From a virus, in the IMG/VR virus record IMGVR_UViG_3300035703_000021, positions 62,001 to 126,000 of that record: a DNA stretch of 64,000 bases, one strand, 5' to 3'. Below the pieces are notes generated by a model, which was not told the origin of the DNA, did not search any database, and saw only the letters and a list, made by a program, of their open reading frames with translations. Made by a program: the position numbers and the translations under genes. Shown piece after piece: positions 26,602-34,724 of this stretch (its first letter is position 1; every line of letters begins with the position of its first letter).

Positions 26602-28872
26602 TTAGAATGTGTGAACAAAGAGATTTCCGTCGGCGATGAAGTAGTTCGGACGGAGGATGGAGAGGCTGCCGCCAAGAAACTCGACGGTGTCTGTCAGTGT
26701 AAGGCCAGATATAGTATTTAGAAGGATCGAGTTGGTTCCGACGTCCAGTCCCACAATGGGATACGCGTTGTTCTGATTCCACCCCGCCAGGTTAGTGTTC
26801 GAGAACCCACTGATGATGAGTCTATCACTCTGGGAAACGTTGCTCTCACCGTAGATCTGAAAGCCAAGGATATCGCTGGAATTGCGAAGTCTGATGGCCA
26901 CATACTGGCTGGTGCCGATGGTGACCTGACGGATAGACAGCGGGCGAAAATCACCGATTAGCACGTTCCCTTTAACCTCGTACATGTAACCGTTTGGATT
27001 GTCCAGATTACCAGTGGCCAGCACGATCTTGCCACCCACGCTCAGATTGGCTGTTCCTCCGGGTAGAGTAAGGGAGAAGATACCAGCTTCCAGCTGATCA
27101 GCTGTCTGCAGCACTCTGAAAGAACCTGCCGCTGTTCCGGTTTTCACGCCCTCGGCGTTAAGCCCGTATATGAAGGCTTCTACGCTATCTTTAGAGATAC
27201 CAACTGACTCCCCGCCGTAGGTCACGGTCATGTAGATGGGGTCTAAGGAGTATCCCTTTCTGACCTCGATGGTCGCCCTACTGTACTCGTTGTTGTACGT
27301 ATCGATCGAGCGGATGATGGAGTCATTGTCGCTGTACGCCAGGTTGCCCTGTGCGTTCCACTGGCTCGAGGTCTCCAGCACAAGCCCGCGATCACCACAA
27401 CCTCGGATAATGTTGCTGTTGATAGTGCTGTACTCCGTGCTGATGATCTGAGGCCCTGTAGTAGCAAACTCCATCAGGTTGCCCTGGGCGATGACGCTCT
27501 CGCTGGTATCTACCAGAAGCGGAGACACCGCCTGCTCGTAGGATCTGCCCGTTCTAACAATCTTATTATTGAGAAGGCTTATGCCCTTGGAGTTGTAGAT
27601 CGCGACTCCACCTCCACCATTATCGACTACCGTGCAGTCTGACACAACCACGTCATCGGCATTGCGAACCAGAAGAGTTACCTCCGAAGTCACAGGGGAA
27701 GTCAGAGAGAACGACTCGTTGCGATTGCCATCGAGTGCAACCGATCTGATTCTCAGGCCAGAGATTCTGGGCGTCACCGATTGGCCCGTGAAGTTGATGA
27801 GTCCTGAGGCCGAAGGGTTCGCCAGAGTGGACGGAAGTCTGCGAAGTACGGACCCTCCACCGACTCCTCTAATGGAGATGTTGGAGTAGTCGATCTCTGC
27901 AGTGTTACTAAAGGAACTGTCCCTCATATTATACACGCCAGCGGGCAAGAACACCTCCTTGATCTGGCTTGCTGAAGCTAGGTTGATGGCCTGACGGATA
28001 TACTTGGTGTCGTCGATGGTAAATCTCACGGTGTTCCCGATCGCCATCGAGCTGCTGGGTGAGAGGTTTTTGCACTGAATATACGCTTGCTGTGTCCCCT
28101 CGGCGATCGGAAGGATCTCCAAAGTCTCCTTCGACGTCATCTTCTTCACCAGAGCTACCTCTCCGGCTCCTGTAGCGAACAGGTCGGACATGTACGAGGG
28201 AACTTGCGCTTCCAGCTCCCACGCCGGAATCTCAGTGGGGCCCAAGTCCCTGAATATGAGCGCTCCTGCTCCGGGGTAACCGATCTTGTTGTTTCCGATC
28301 ACGCCGAGAAACTCCACCCTGTTGCCCCAGACCCTGTAGATGATCGGAAGCACGTACTGAGAAGTCCTGGAAAAGCTCAGTTGGACGTACTGCTCCGTGT
28401 TCCAGAGATCCGGATTGAGAATCTTCGACCCTACGTTGGCGTTTGGTCTGACAATGTAGGAGTTGCGGTAGCTTGGAATCACACCTTTGCTCGCGTTGTA
28501 CCCGAACACGTAGTACGTCAGAGGAGCGAGATTGGCATTGGTAACGGTGGAGGTGGAGAAGTCAACATTTCCAGCTACCACGTGGCCTGTCACGGTAAGA
28601 TTTGCCGTTTCAGGCAGAACGTTAGTGCTGTAGCTAAATGCCTGGATCTCTACTCCCCCTTTGAGGATATCTAGGTACTGAAACAAGGTACCTCCAGAGC
28701 CGTCCGTTATGTTGCTGATAGTGACCGTATCCCCACTTATGTTGGATACGGTACCAGTAAACTCGAGTTCTCCACGCCCAGACGCTCCGATATTTCTCGC
28801 GTTGATATACGCGTTTCTATCCTCCGGGACTTGTACAATGACCTCTGAGGTCAGTTGTGGAATGTAGCGCAT
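26602..28872 (-). CDS. Beta-helix tail spike/fibre
   Basis: A 756-residue protein. Residues about 290-520 form a right-handed parallel beta-helix pattern: KEVFLPAGVYNMRD, SNISIRGVGGGS, DVVVSDCTVVDNGGGGVAIYNSKGISLLNNKI and ESVIAQGNLMEFA, with stacked Asn/Gly turns. This is the pectate-lyase-like fold of many tailspikes, which bind or cut surface polysaccharide. No catalytic triad can be assigned by eye. Flanking regions are beta rich. It is the first gene behind an octamer promoter at 28894, 21 nt upstream, and an AAAGAGG ribosome site precedes the ATG. It leads into the paralogous 23521 and 19483 genes. Confidence 0.85.
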   Translation of the reverse strand: MRYIPQLTSEVIVQVPEDRNAYINARNIGASGRGELEFTGTVSNISGDTVTISNITDGSGGTLFQYLDILKGGVEIQAFSYSTNVLPETANLTVTGHVVAGNVDFSTSTVTNANLAPLTYYVFGYNASKGVIPSYRNSYIVRPNANVGSKILNPDLWNTEQYVQLSFSRTSQYVLPIIYRVWGNRVEFLGVIGNNKIGYPGAGALIFRDLGPTEIPAWELEAQVPSYMSDLFATGAGEVALVKKMTSKETLEILPIAEGTQQAYIQCKNLSPSSSMAIGNTVRFTIDDTKYIRQAINLASASQIKEVFLPAGVYNMRDSSFSNTAEIDYSNISIRGVGGGSVLRRLPSTLANPSASGLINFTGQSVTPRISGLRIRSVALDGNRNESFSLTSPVTSEVTLLVRNADDVVVSDCTVVDNGGGGVAIYNSKGISLLNNKIVRTGRSYEQAVSPLLVDTSESVIAQGNLMEFATTGPQIISTEYSTINSNIIRGCGDRGLVLETSSQWNAQGNLAYSDNDSIIRSIDTYNNEYSRATIEVRKGYSLDPIYMTVTYGGESVGISKDSVEAFIYGLNAEGVKTGTAAGSFRVLQTADQLEAGIFSLTLPGGTANLSVGGKIVLATGNLDNPNGYMYEVKGNVLIGDFRPLSIRQVTIGTSQYVAIRLRNSSDILGFQIYGESNVSQSDRLIISGFSNTNLAGWNQNNAYPIVGLDVGTNSILLNTISGLTLTDTVEFLGGSLSILRPNYFIADGNLFVHTF

Positions 28873-28889
28873 TTGTTTTAACCTCTTTT

Positions 28890-29072
28890 CTAGCTTTCAA
28901 CAAAAAATCTTCCGAGGAGCGGGTGGGAGTCAAGTCCCGACTCGCGGATCTCTTCCAGAGATTTTTTGTACTCAGCCTCTAGACCCTCGGAGTTTTTAAG
29001 AGCGTTGAGTTTATCCTCGATCTGGTGGGGATCCGGGTACTTGCCGTCGATCCTGTATATATCAGATATCAT
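28890..29072 (-). CDS. Small hypothetical protein
   Basis: A 60-residue, charged, largely helical protein (NALKNSEGLEAEYKKSLEEIRESG). The function is unknown. Its ATG overlaps the end of the upstream gene by about 11 bases, showing tight coupling with the two small virion-type genes before it. Its last codons (GTT GAA AGC TAG) hold the octamer that seems to be the promoter of the beta-helix gene. Short proteins with an LDSHPLLGRFF-like end occur in many cyanophages in my memory, but I cannot name a role. Confidence 0.6.
   Translation of the reverse strand: MISDIYRIDGKYPDPHQIEDKLNALKNSEGLEAEYKKSLEEIRESGLDSHPLLGRFFVES
28894..28901 (-). promoter_or_regulatory. Candidate late promoter octamer (GTTGAAAG)
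   Basis: On the minus strand GTTGAAAG followed by CTAGAAAAG lies 21 nt before the ATG at 28872. It is built into the last codons of the preceding small gene. Confidence 0.5.
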
Positions 29073-29457
29073 AAGTGGTCAACGGGGTGTGCAGAGTGTA
29101 CGAGAGTAGAGCGTCAAGGGAGTTGACGGCGGAGCTATCGTGCCAGACGTAGAGTTTATCACCCTCCTTAAGAGTGATCTTGTTCCCGCTGATAATATCA
29201 TAGGAGATATTAGGAGGAAGATTAAGACCGTTGAGGATGTAAGCGGTGGTGGAACCGTTGGTTACTTTTGCGAAAACACCGATATTAGAGGCCGTTTTAT
29301 TGCAGACCAGAAGTGAAGTCACCAGAGCGAATCGCTTCTGGTAGTCGTATTGCACACCGGCTGTAACAGGCACATCGATCATAAGCCCGGCGGTAGCTCC
29401 CTCAACGTTTGTAGGGGAGGCTAGTTTGTTTGTGGAAACGTTAGAGGGGAGAAACAT
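29062..29457 (-). CDS. Small beta-sandwich virion protein (family A)
   Basis: A protein of 131 residues from the ATG at 29457. An upstream in-frame ATG at 29511 would overlap the previous gene by 47 bases and has no ribosome site; the 29457 start has GGAG at a suitable distance and a short gap. The pattern is a small beta sandwich: a middle segment LVTSLLVCNKTASNIGVFAKV, then NLPPNISYDIISGNKITLKEGDKLYVW. Similar layouts occur in the 34725-35096 and 40377-40709 proteins, so these look like paralogues. They are probably minor virion or fibre-associated components of unknown function. Confidence 0.65.
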   Translation of the reverse strand: MFLPSNVSTNKLASPTNVEGATAGLMIDVPVTAGVQYDYQKRFALVTSLLVCNKTASNIGVFAKVTNGSTTAYILNGLNLPPNISYDIISGNKITLKEGDKLYVWHDSSAVNSLDALLSYTLHTPLTTYDI

Positions 29458-29464
29458 AGCTCGA

Positions 29465-29773
29465 TTAGCTCCAAAGGATAGAGTTAATAAATTGTGAGGC
29501 GTGAAGGCCAATAATGTCAGCCCGGCGAATTACCGAGTAGGCTGTGATGGGTTCGGATTCGACCTCCACAGCGTTACGCCCGAGAACGAGAGGTACCTCG
29601 GTGCCAAATCCGTCCTGGATACGCCCCTGGTTTCTAAGAGTTAGATTACCCGTGCGCCGAGCAGGAATGAAGGAGATAGCTACACCATCAGTATCCGGCG
29701 AACCGGTTACGTTAGTGAGAATAACGTTGTTAAACGTTTTTGATATTTCAAAATCTTTGATGTTGAGCGCCAT
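29465..29773 (-). CDS. Small virion-type protein
   Basis: A 102-residue protein of unknown function. It has a beta-rich composition (FNNVILTNVTGSPDTDGVAIS, then RRTGNLTLRNQGRI) and a short C-terminal helix. It is the first gene of a three-gene unit (29773 to 28890) starting at the divergent octamer at 29816. The order of small beta proteins before a beta-helix spike suggests fibre-associated or virion proteins. No domain is recognised. Confidence 0.6.
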   Translation of the reverse strand: MALNIKDFEISKTFNNVILTNVTGSPDTDGVAISFIPARRTGNLTLRNQGRIQDGFGTEVPLVLGRNAVEVESEPITAYSVIRRADIIGLHASQFINSILWS

Positions 29774-29815
29774 CAGGTAATAAACCTCAGATTTCTAGTT
29801 TATAGGTCTTAGTAA

Positions 29816-29823
29816 CTTTAAAC
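29816..29823 (-). promoter_or_regulatory. Candidate late promoter octamer in divergent gap
   Basis: GTTTAAAG on the minus strand, followed by TTACTAAGACCTATAAAC, lies 42 nt before the ATG at 29773. It is nearly palindromic (CTTTAAAC on the plus strand) and lies 22 nt before the plus-strand ATG at 29846, so it might serve both directions. Confidence 0.55.
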
Positions 29824-29845
29824 AAATCCTCAGGAGATGTAAACA

Positions 29846-30007
29846 ATGGGTAAGAAAGAACTAGCGACTTTAGTCGATGCCTACGCTGACGCTAAAGCGT
29901 CCGGAAATAAGCACCTTATCCAGAGCATGATCGCCCAGCTCGAGGCCGCTCTGGACGAGATCTTCGGTAAGGAGCCTGATGTCGAAGCCGAGACCGACGA
30001 GGATTGA
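29846..30007 (+). CDS. Small helical hypothetical protein
   Basis: A 53-residue protein too short for most gene lists. It starts MGKKELATLVDAYADAKASG, continues with HLIQSMIAQLEAALDEIFG and ends in an acidic tail. A CAGGAG ribosome site nine bases before the ATG supports it. The whole protein is predicted helical by eye. It lies just after the divergent octamer and 21 bases before the 30029 gene, with which it forms a unit ending in a strong terminator. The function is unknown. Confidence 0.7.
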   Translation: MGKKELATLVDAYADAKASGNKHLIQSMIAQLEAALDEIFGKEPDVEAETDED

Positions 30008-30028
30008 AGCTAACGGAATCCTCCACAG

Positions 30029-30388
30029 ATGAAGATCACAAGGCTTAGAGGCGGTAACTCCCAGTTCCCCGACGAGAAGGAGATCGGAGACGTAGTGCTG
30101 TTCGCGCTGGGAGATGTATTCTGCTGGGATGGCGGGATGTGGCAGCTCGTGGGAGGAAGATTTGTCCCAGTGGCGATGAGAGAGAGTTTTATCTCCTACG
30201 TTTCCAATGGGTGGCCGAGTGCTAATGACGCACGTTTCGACCTACCGACTCTGCTTGATCTGTCCGTGTTCACGGACTACGGTCCCTACGACGTTGTCCC
30301 TGCGGACAAAAAGATGATCGAGAAGTTCGTCAAGAGAGTCGTAGAGGTCGCTGAGAGGTGCGAGAGAAATCTCCAAGCTCAGAACTAA
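30029..30388 (+). CDS. Hypothetical protein
   Basis: A 119-residue protein that I do not recognise. The first half is beta rich (GDVVLFALGDVFCWDGGMWQLVGGRFVPVA), the second half helical and ending in FVKRVVEVAERCERNLQ. It follows the 53-residue gene in the same unit, and a bidirectional terminator starts 14 bases after its stop. The isolated plus-strand island between two minus-strand blocks suggests expression separate from the fibre genes. Confidence 0.65.
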   Translation: MKITRLRGGNSQFPDEKEIGDVVLFALGDVFCWDGGMWQLVGGRFVPVAMRESFISYVSNGWPSANDARFDLPTLLDLSVFTDYGPYDVVPADKKMIEKFVKRVVEVAERCERNLQAQN

Positions 30389-30401
30389 ACGTACTAAAAG
30401 A

Positions 30402-30448
30402 GCGACGCTCCATCCGAACAGAGGATGGAAACATCGCCTTTTTTTTTT
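30402..30448 (+). terminator. Bidirectional rho-independent terminator
   Basis: A hairpin with stem CCATCC (30410-30415) and GGATGG (30423-30428), extended by GCGA/TCGC, followed on the plus strand by ten T residues (30439-30448). On the minus strand the same hairpin is followed by TCTTTT. It sits between converging genes ending at 30388 and 30469 and can stop both. Confidence 0.85.
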
Positions 30449-30468
30449 GCCGACTTTAGGAACAGAGC

Positions 30469-30810
30469 CTACCAGGGAGTACCGGACGCTCTGGACGGAA
30501 AGGCTTGCTCGTCGAGTTGGAGCGTGAGCGCCGCCTCAATCTCAGCCACCTTCTCGATGCCTCCTAGGGCTTCCTGGGTCCACTGCAGGACGAGTTCTGG
30601 GGTGAGTTCGTTGTAGGGTACGAAATCCTCAGACTCCGGATCACCCGCGGGTAAGCCAATAGAGCCGTAGGTGGAGGAGGTTAGAACCGCGCCGCCATCT
30701 CCTTCACGCGTAGCGGTAACGATCCAGTGGACGGAGTAGACCTCGCCCGAGGGAAGATTACGATCTAGCGAGGCAATACCCCAAGTAAAAGTGTCTTGAG
30801 CCGCTGTCAT
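30469..30810 (-). CDS. Conserved cyanophage-type small protein (DUF7936-like)
   Basis: A 113-residue protein starting with TFTWGIASLDRNLPSG, then VYSVHWIVTATREGDGGA, a YGSIGL strand, FVPYNELTPELVLQWTQEALG and a C-terminal SGTPW. This layout (a W-x-I-x-x-L-x-R start, VHW, YG, PY-x-x-LT, and PW end) is that of a small protein very common in cyanophages and pelagiphages, which I recall as DUF7936. Its function is unknown. It follows the coiled-coil gene by six bases and is read from the extended -10 promoter at 31047. Confidence 0.7.
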   Translation of the reverse strand: MTAAQDTFTWGIASLDRNLPSGEVYSVHWIVTATREGDGGAVLTSSTYGSIGLPAGDPESEDFVPYNELTPELVLQWTQEALGGIEKVAEIEAALTLQLDEQAFPSRASGTPW

Positions 30811-30816
30811 GGTGGA

Positions 30817-31026
30817 TTAAGCGGTAGCTTCGGCGGTCTCAGCGGCCTCGGCACTGAAATCCCCAGCATCATCTTCGGGGAGTTGAAGGGCCATAGCCTC
30901 CACCGCGCCCTGAAGCTTGAGCACGAGGGTCTCGCGTTGAGCCAGAGCCTGGCGAAGTTGAGCGAGTTCACCCTGGGCTTTTTCCAGCTGGGCGGTGAAA
31001 TTTTCTTTGAGTTCTTTGGGGTCCAT
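30817..31026 (-). CDS. Small coiled-coil protein
   Basis: A 69-residue protein. Residues 5-50 form a heptad-rich coiled coil (NFTAQLEKAQGELAQLRQALAQRETLVLKLQ is the core of this region). The C-terminal end is acidic and Ala rich. Small coiled-coil proteins paired with the DUF7936-like gene are common in cyanophages; the role is unknown, perhaps oligomerisation or scaffolding. It is the first gene behind the extended -10 promoter at 31047. No good ribosome site is visible before the ATG. Confidence 0.65.
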   Translation of the reverse strand: MDPKELKENFTAQLEKAQGELAQLRQALAQRETLVLKLQGAVEAMALQLPEDDAGDFSAEAAETAEATA

Positions 31027-31046
31027 AGTTTTCTGCGGAGGATACT

Positions 31047-31055
31047 ATTATATCA
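31047..31055 (-). promoter_or_regulatory. Extended -10 promoter (TGATATAAT)
   Basis: On the minus strand TGATATAAT lies 20 nt before the ATG at 31026. A GTTTAAGT octamer-like sequence also lies about 14 nt upstream of the TATAAT, so this gap may combine both promoter types. Confidence 0.6.
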
Positions 31056-31084
31056 CATAGATACTTAAACCGAGCGAGCAGTTT

Positions 31085-31789
31085 TTAGCGAGAAGCGTCG
31101 AAAGCGCAGTGGGACCTGATCCCGTCCGCTAGCACGTAGTGAAAGAACACCTGGTGATAGTACGTGGTGGTTGCTTTGTCTCCGAAGTCTCTGGGGTAGG
31201 GCATTGGATCCCTCCAGTGGGGTCTCTCGCACCCCTTATACACCATACCATCTCCAGGGGAGAGAATAACGGACCGATTCTCGCCACGCTTGGCGATAGC
31301 GGTCTTCTCCTCGTCCGTGTAGGTGTCGGGTGTTTTGATGTGAATCGGCCACGGATCCTCGACATTGGAGCCGATGTGCACCGTCACCGATATCTCGCAG
31401 GCGTCACGGTCAGCGTGGCGAGCCAGCGCCTGGCCGGGGAAGTAGAAACGATCGTAGTAGTAGGTGTTGTAGAGCTTGCGCCCTATCTCCTTCTCGAGTT
31501 TTAATCTGATCTCTGAGTGAATGGAGCGGTACTGCGGATGCCAGTAGCAGGCGTGAGATCCCTCCACTTGCGCCTCGACTTCCGTGTAAGTGTACTGATC
31601 GAGTTTCTTCCCCCAGTAGTTGACCTGGCCCCTTCTGTCGGGGACCGGGCGGTGAAGCTCCTGCGGATCGTATAGATCTTTCAGTACCAGGTAACCGTCG
31701 GCATCAAACTGAGGGTTTCGTGTCCAAGACGTCCCCGAGTTCTTTCTCTCCTGCTCGAAGAGTGCCTCCTCTGTCATGTGCTCTGCCAT
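31085..31789 (-). CDS. 2OG-Fe(II) oxygenase-like protein
   Basis: A 234-residue protein with the double-stranded beta-helix pattern of 2-oxoglutarate/Fe(II) dioxygenases. ALARHADRDACEISVTVHIG supplies His125 and Asp127, and GCERPHWRDPMP supplies the distal His191. A later Arg would bind 2-oxoglutarate. The substrate is unknown; in cyanophages such enzymes are common, and roles in protein, nucleic acid or metabolite hydroxylation are only proposed. The start at 31789 gives a TGATG overlap with the upstream oxygenase gene; a longer TTG start is less likely. The two form one operon from the promoter at 32437. Confidence 0.75.
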   Translation of the reverse strand: MAEHMTEEALFEQERKNSGTSWTRNPQFDADGYLVLKDLYDPQELHRPVPDRRGQVNYWGKKLDQYTYTEVEAQVEGSHACYWHPQYRSIHSEIRLKLEKEIGRKLYNTYYYDRFYFPGQALARHADRDACEISVTVHIGSNVEDPWPIHIKTPDTYTDEEKTAIAKRGENRSVILSPGDGMVYKGCERPHWRDPMPYPRDFGDKATTTYYHQVFFHYVLADGIRSHCAFDASR

Positions 31790-32409
31790 CACTTCCACCT
31801 CGGTCCGACTACCCAACCGACAAGGCTCTTACGTGTCCCTTTTGTGACTTTGACAACGCGATGCTGAGTTCGGGAATCGAAGACTACAACTGTTCCGCGC
31901 TTTCTGGGAGCGAAGTAGGACTTTCCGTCCTCGGCGAGGAGCTGGAGATTCCCGCCCTCGTAGTCATCGGGGTCAGAGAGCTGGATGACGAAGGAGAGCT
32001 TCCTCACCAACTCCAGTTTCTCGTTGAGGTAGTCCTGCGTTCTGCCCTCGTGGTGGTTACCGACGCTTACGGGCTTGTAGTGCCCCGAGATACCGGCGTC
32101 ATTATGCCAGCCGTAGAACTCACCGACATCGTACTGGGTAAATTGCATGGCCTCCCCATCGATGTTCCGTATGTCGTAGAGGAAGTTCTCGCGATTAGCC
32201 CTCTCGATGTAGTGCCACGCGAACCCGGCGGTCCAGTGAGTTGTCGGGACCCAGGCGTTCTTCGAGTTTCTCTTGTCGCGATTCAGAGCGTCTCCCATAA
32301 GCTTGGAGTCGCCCATCTGGTCTTGGAAATTCTCCGTGAGGCTTTTTTCGATGCTTTCTACAACTTCTTTTGGTATGTCACTAAAATACCAAGTTGACTG
32401 ATATGCCAT
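31789..32409 (-). CDS. 2OG-Fe(II) oxygenase (PKHD-type)
   Basis: A 206-residue oxygenase of the PKHD/prolyl-hydroxylase-like type. YGWHNDAG gives the metal ligands His102 and Asp104, and FDSRTQHRVVKVTKGTRKSL gives His183 and the 2-oxoglutarate-binding Arg193. LSDPDDYEGGNLQLL is the usual strand between them. The complete triad predicts activity, with an unknown substrate. It overlaps the second oxygenase by one base. The pair sits amid virion genes but has its own extended -10 promoter, so it is probably expressed earlier. Confidence 0.9.
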   Translation of the reverse strand: MAYQSTWYFSDIPKEVVESIEKSLTENFQDQMGDSKLMGDALNRDKRNSKNAWVPTTHWTAGFAWHYIERANRENFLYDIRNIDGEAMQFTQYDVGEFYGWHNDAGISGHYKPVSVGNHHEGRTQDYLNEKLELVRKLSFVIQLSDPDDYEGGNLQLLAEDGKSYFAPRKRGTVVVFDSRTQHRVVKVTKGTRKSLVGWVVGPRWK

Positions 32410-32436
32410 AGATTCCGCGGTTAGTAGCGTAAACCT

Positions 32437-32445
32437 ATTATACCA
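32437..32445 (-). promoter_or_regulatory. Extended -10 promoter (TGGTATAAT)
   Basis: On the minus strand TGGTATAAT lies 27 nt before the ATG at 32409, just after the stop of the 32452-32850 gene. It would drive the two oxygenase genes. No clear -35 box is seen. Confidence 0.65.
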
Positions 32446-32451
32446 TAAGTG

Positions 32452-32850
32452 TTACTGCGCTGGGGTGGTCATAATCACCCACTCCTGGGAGTCCTCGTTC
32501 CACTCGTAGTAGTTTCCGGCGATCCTCTGCTCCTCAGTGAGCTCGGGCTGTGGGGTAGGTGGATCCCACTCGAAAGTCTCGGTATTTAGTACCCACGAAG
32601 AATAGGGTCGGGGGAATAGAAACACGTCGTGCTCCACGTTATAGACCATTCCTATCCCGGCGTAGCGATACCTGAAATTGTTGTTATACGACGTCTGGAT
32701 CCACATCGTCGCGGGGCCATGTACAGATCTAAGGTACTGCACTCCGAGCTCCTCGTTTTCGTCCCCGTTCTCGTCGAGGATATCCTCGTTTCTCACAACC
32801 GAGACACGCATAACAGTGTTGTCGTAGTCGATCTGCGCAAAGTGTGCCAT
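32452..32850 (-). CDS. Conserved cyanophage-type small protein
   Basis: A 132-residue acidic protein beginning MAHFAQIDYDNTVMRVSVV and ending with a Tyr/Trp-rich YYEWNEDSQEWVIM. A middle block, YNNNFRYRYAGIGMVYN, followed by DVFLFPRPYSSWVLN, closely resembles a small protein frequently found next to fibre genes in cyanophages. The function is unknown. An AAGGAGG ribosome site precedes the ATG. It is the last gene of the 35096-32452 unit. Confidence 0.7.
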   Translation of the reverse strand: MAHFAQIDYDNTVMRVSVVRNEDILDENGDENEELGVQYLRSVHGPATMWIQTSYNNNFRYRYAGIGMVYNVEHDVFLFPRPYSSWVLNTETFEWDPPTPQPELTEEQRIAGNYYEWNEDSQEWVIMTTPAQ

Positions 32851-32865
32851 ATAAATTTTACCTCC

Positions 32866-34719
32866 TTATTCTGGGTATTGGATAATGACAATTCCTGGCC
32901 CACCGGTCCCTCCAAATAGCCCCGGAGCACCGCATCCACCTCCTCCTCCGGTGTTTGCCTGTGCCTGAGTGGGACTCAACGGTCTACCAGCACCACCACC
33001 TCCAGCCAATGGTGCAGGGCCTGCGGGCCAACCACCTCCACCACCAGCAAAATATCTTTGCCCAGCTACAGGCCCGGGCGTTCCGTACGCGGGCGGAGAT
33101 ATAACCGAGTACCATCCAGTACCTCCTACTAATGGACCACCGGGGCTTCCGCCAGCACCTCCGCCTGCGCCTCCGCTAACAGCTGCCGGGAATCCCACTG
33201 GTCCACCATTATTGCCTTGAGTGCCCAAGCTATCCGGCGAAGTCGGTGTTGCAGAACCGTTGCCACTACCGCCGGGAATGGCAGGCTTAGCGCCTCCGCC
33301 GCCTGAACCACCAGATCCGCCGGTGACTACAGTAGCAGTAGGACCTGCATTGGCCCCTCCACCACCACCGTAAGCGATAATTTGCGTAGGGCCTGGGGCA
33401 CCGATAGTTGTTGGAGTGCCCGCAGCAGCCGTTCCTCCGGCAGTTCCACCAGGATTTCCTCCGGAGCCTATAGAAATTGGATAAGGCCCGGCGCCCACGG
33501 GCATCTGCTCTCCAACTCGGACGGAGTACCCGGGGTTCCAAGGATGTGAATTGGTCGGTACGGCAGTGGTGGTATCAGAAGCTTGAATAGAAGTCACAAA
33601 TCCACCGCCGCCACCACCACCACCAATTCCAGGTCCTACTCCTCCTCCTCCTGCTCCACCTCCTCCCACGGCGAGGTAATCAATCCACTGAAGGGTCGGG
33701 TCCGTAATCGTGAAAGTTCCTGGCGCGGTGAAGATGTGCCTCCAGACTCCGGGATGGTTGGGGTCTGTGCTTGGTTCAATGATTCCTCCCGTCGCTCTCT
33801 GGTAGGGCGCCACTTTTTTATATCTTATACAGACAATCCCTGAGCCGCCAGTAAACCCAGTGTTTGATCCACCGTATCCGCTGTTAGCCGGTGACGTTCT
33901 AGATGCAGGTGCTGGAGTCGGGAATCCCCATCCACCAGCAGAGTAACCACCGGAAGAGACCAACGGATTCCATCCGGGTAGAACGCCTGGGGAAATCGCT
34001 TTGCTGACGATGCTTGCCGGGAAGTTGGGATCGATTCTTCCGGGCCCTCCCGCACCTCCCAGGCCAATTACACCGACCGTGCCAGCTCCACCAGCACCAC
34101 CACCACCACCACCGGCATACGAGGAGGTTGGTACGAAGGCCGCTCCAGAAGCTCCATCGTATCCCTGCCTAGGTATTGTTGGGACCGGCCAGTTACCAAG
34201 GCCCCCTCCAAATGCTCCACCACCACCTCCTCCACTACCACCGCCGGTAGCTCCTATACCAGGTTGTGTTCCTCCTCTACCCCCGCCTGTTGCAGTTATA
34301 GAGAAAGCCGAGGAAGGGCTTCCAGAAACTCCCGAACCACCTCCTCCTCCGACAACTATCGGATAGGATCCTGGAGAGTTTGATACCACTATGTTCCCGA
34401 ATAAAAACCCCCCTCCACCTCCTCCACCTCCGGAGGAAGTGTTATATCTGCCTCCACCCCCGGCAGCGATCATGTAATCGACGCTATCAATCGCAGCCGG
34501 AGGCCTGTTGACTAGAAAAGTCCCGTCGCCGGTAAATATATGATAGATATACCCGTCGTTCCCATCGACAATAGTACCCCCGGTGGCGTAATTGCCCAGA
34601 CCGGGAGCGTTCTCCGAGGTGTAGAATTCCCGGCTCTTTCCGCTGGCATTGTACCTGGTGGCGGGGGATCCTGGCGCCCAGTTCTTTGAGCCCGGAGAGT
34701 TTACGCTCTTTCCTGCCAT
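32866..34719 (-). CDS. Glycine-rich adhesin/fibre with two repeated modules
   Basis: A 617-residue protein of extreme glycine content. Two related modules are visible: the first with YIYHIFTGDGTFLVNRP then IDSVDYMIAAGGGG, the second with GVWRHIFTAPGTFTITDP then IDYLAVGGGGAGGGG. Each leads into long runs such as GGGGGGGGFLFG. This is a glycine-rich domain of the kind seen in tail fibre tips, where Gly runs may form polyglycine-II sandwiches. It is probably a receptor-binding tip. It follows the small 34725 gene by five bases. Confidence 0.8.
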   Translation of the reverse strand: MAGKSVNSPGSKNWAPGSPATRYNASGKSREFYTSENAPGLGNYATGGTIVDGNDGYIYHIFTGDGTFLVNRPPAAIDSVDYMIAAGGGGRYNTSSGGGGGGGGFLFGNIVVSNSPGSYPIVVGGGGGSGVSGSPSSAFSITATGGGRGGTQPGIGATGGGSGGGGGGAFGGGLGNWPVPTIPRQGYDGASGAAFVPTSSYAGGGGGGAGGAGTVGVIGLGGAGGPGRIDPNFPASIVSKAISPGVLPGWNPLVSSGGYSAGGWGFPTPAPASRTSPANSGYGGSNTGFTGGSGIVCIRYKKVAPYQRATGGIIEPSTDPNHPGVWRHIFTAPGTFTITDPTLQWIDYLAVGGGGAGGGGVGPGIGGGGGGGGFVTSIQASDTTTAVPTNSHPWNPGYSVRVGEQMPVGAGPYPISIGSGGNPGGTAGGTAAAGTPTTIGAPGPTQIIAYGGGGGANAGPTATVVTGGSGGSGGGGAKPAIPGGSGNGSATPTSPDSLGTQGNNGGPVGFPAAVSGGAGGGAGGSPGGPLVGGTGWYSVISPPAYGTPGPVAGQRYFAGGGGGWPAGPAPLAGGGGAGRPLSPTQAQANTGGGGGCGAPGLFGGTGGPGIVIIQYPE

Positions 34720-34724
34720 GTCTC

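Noticed and set aside
32969-34366. Pro-rich plus-strand frames opposite the glycine-rich adhesin
   Set aside because: The proline runs are the reverse complement of glycine codons in the real gene.
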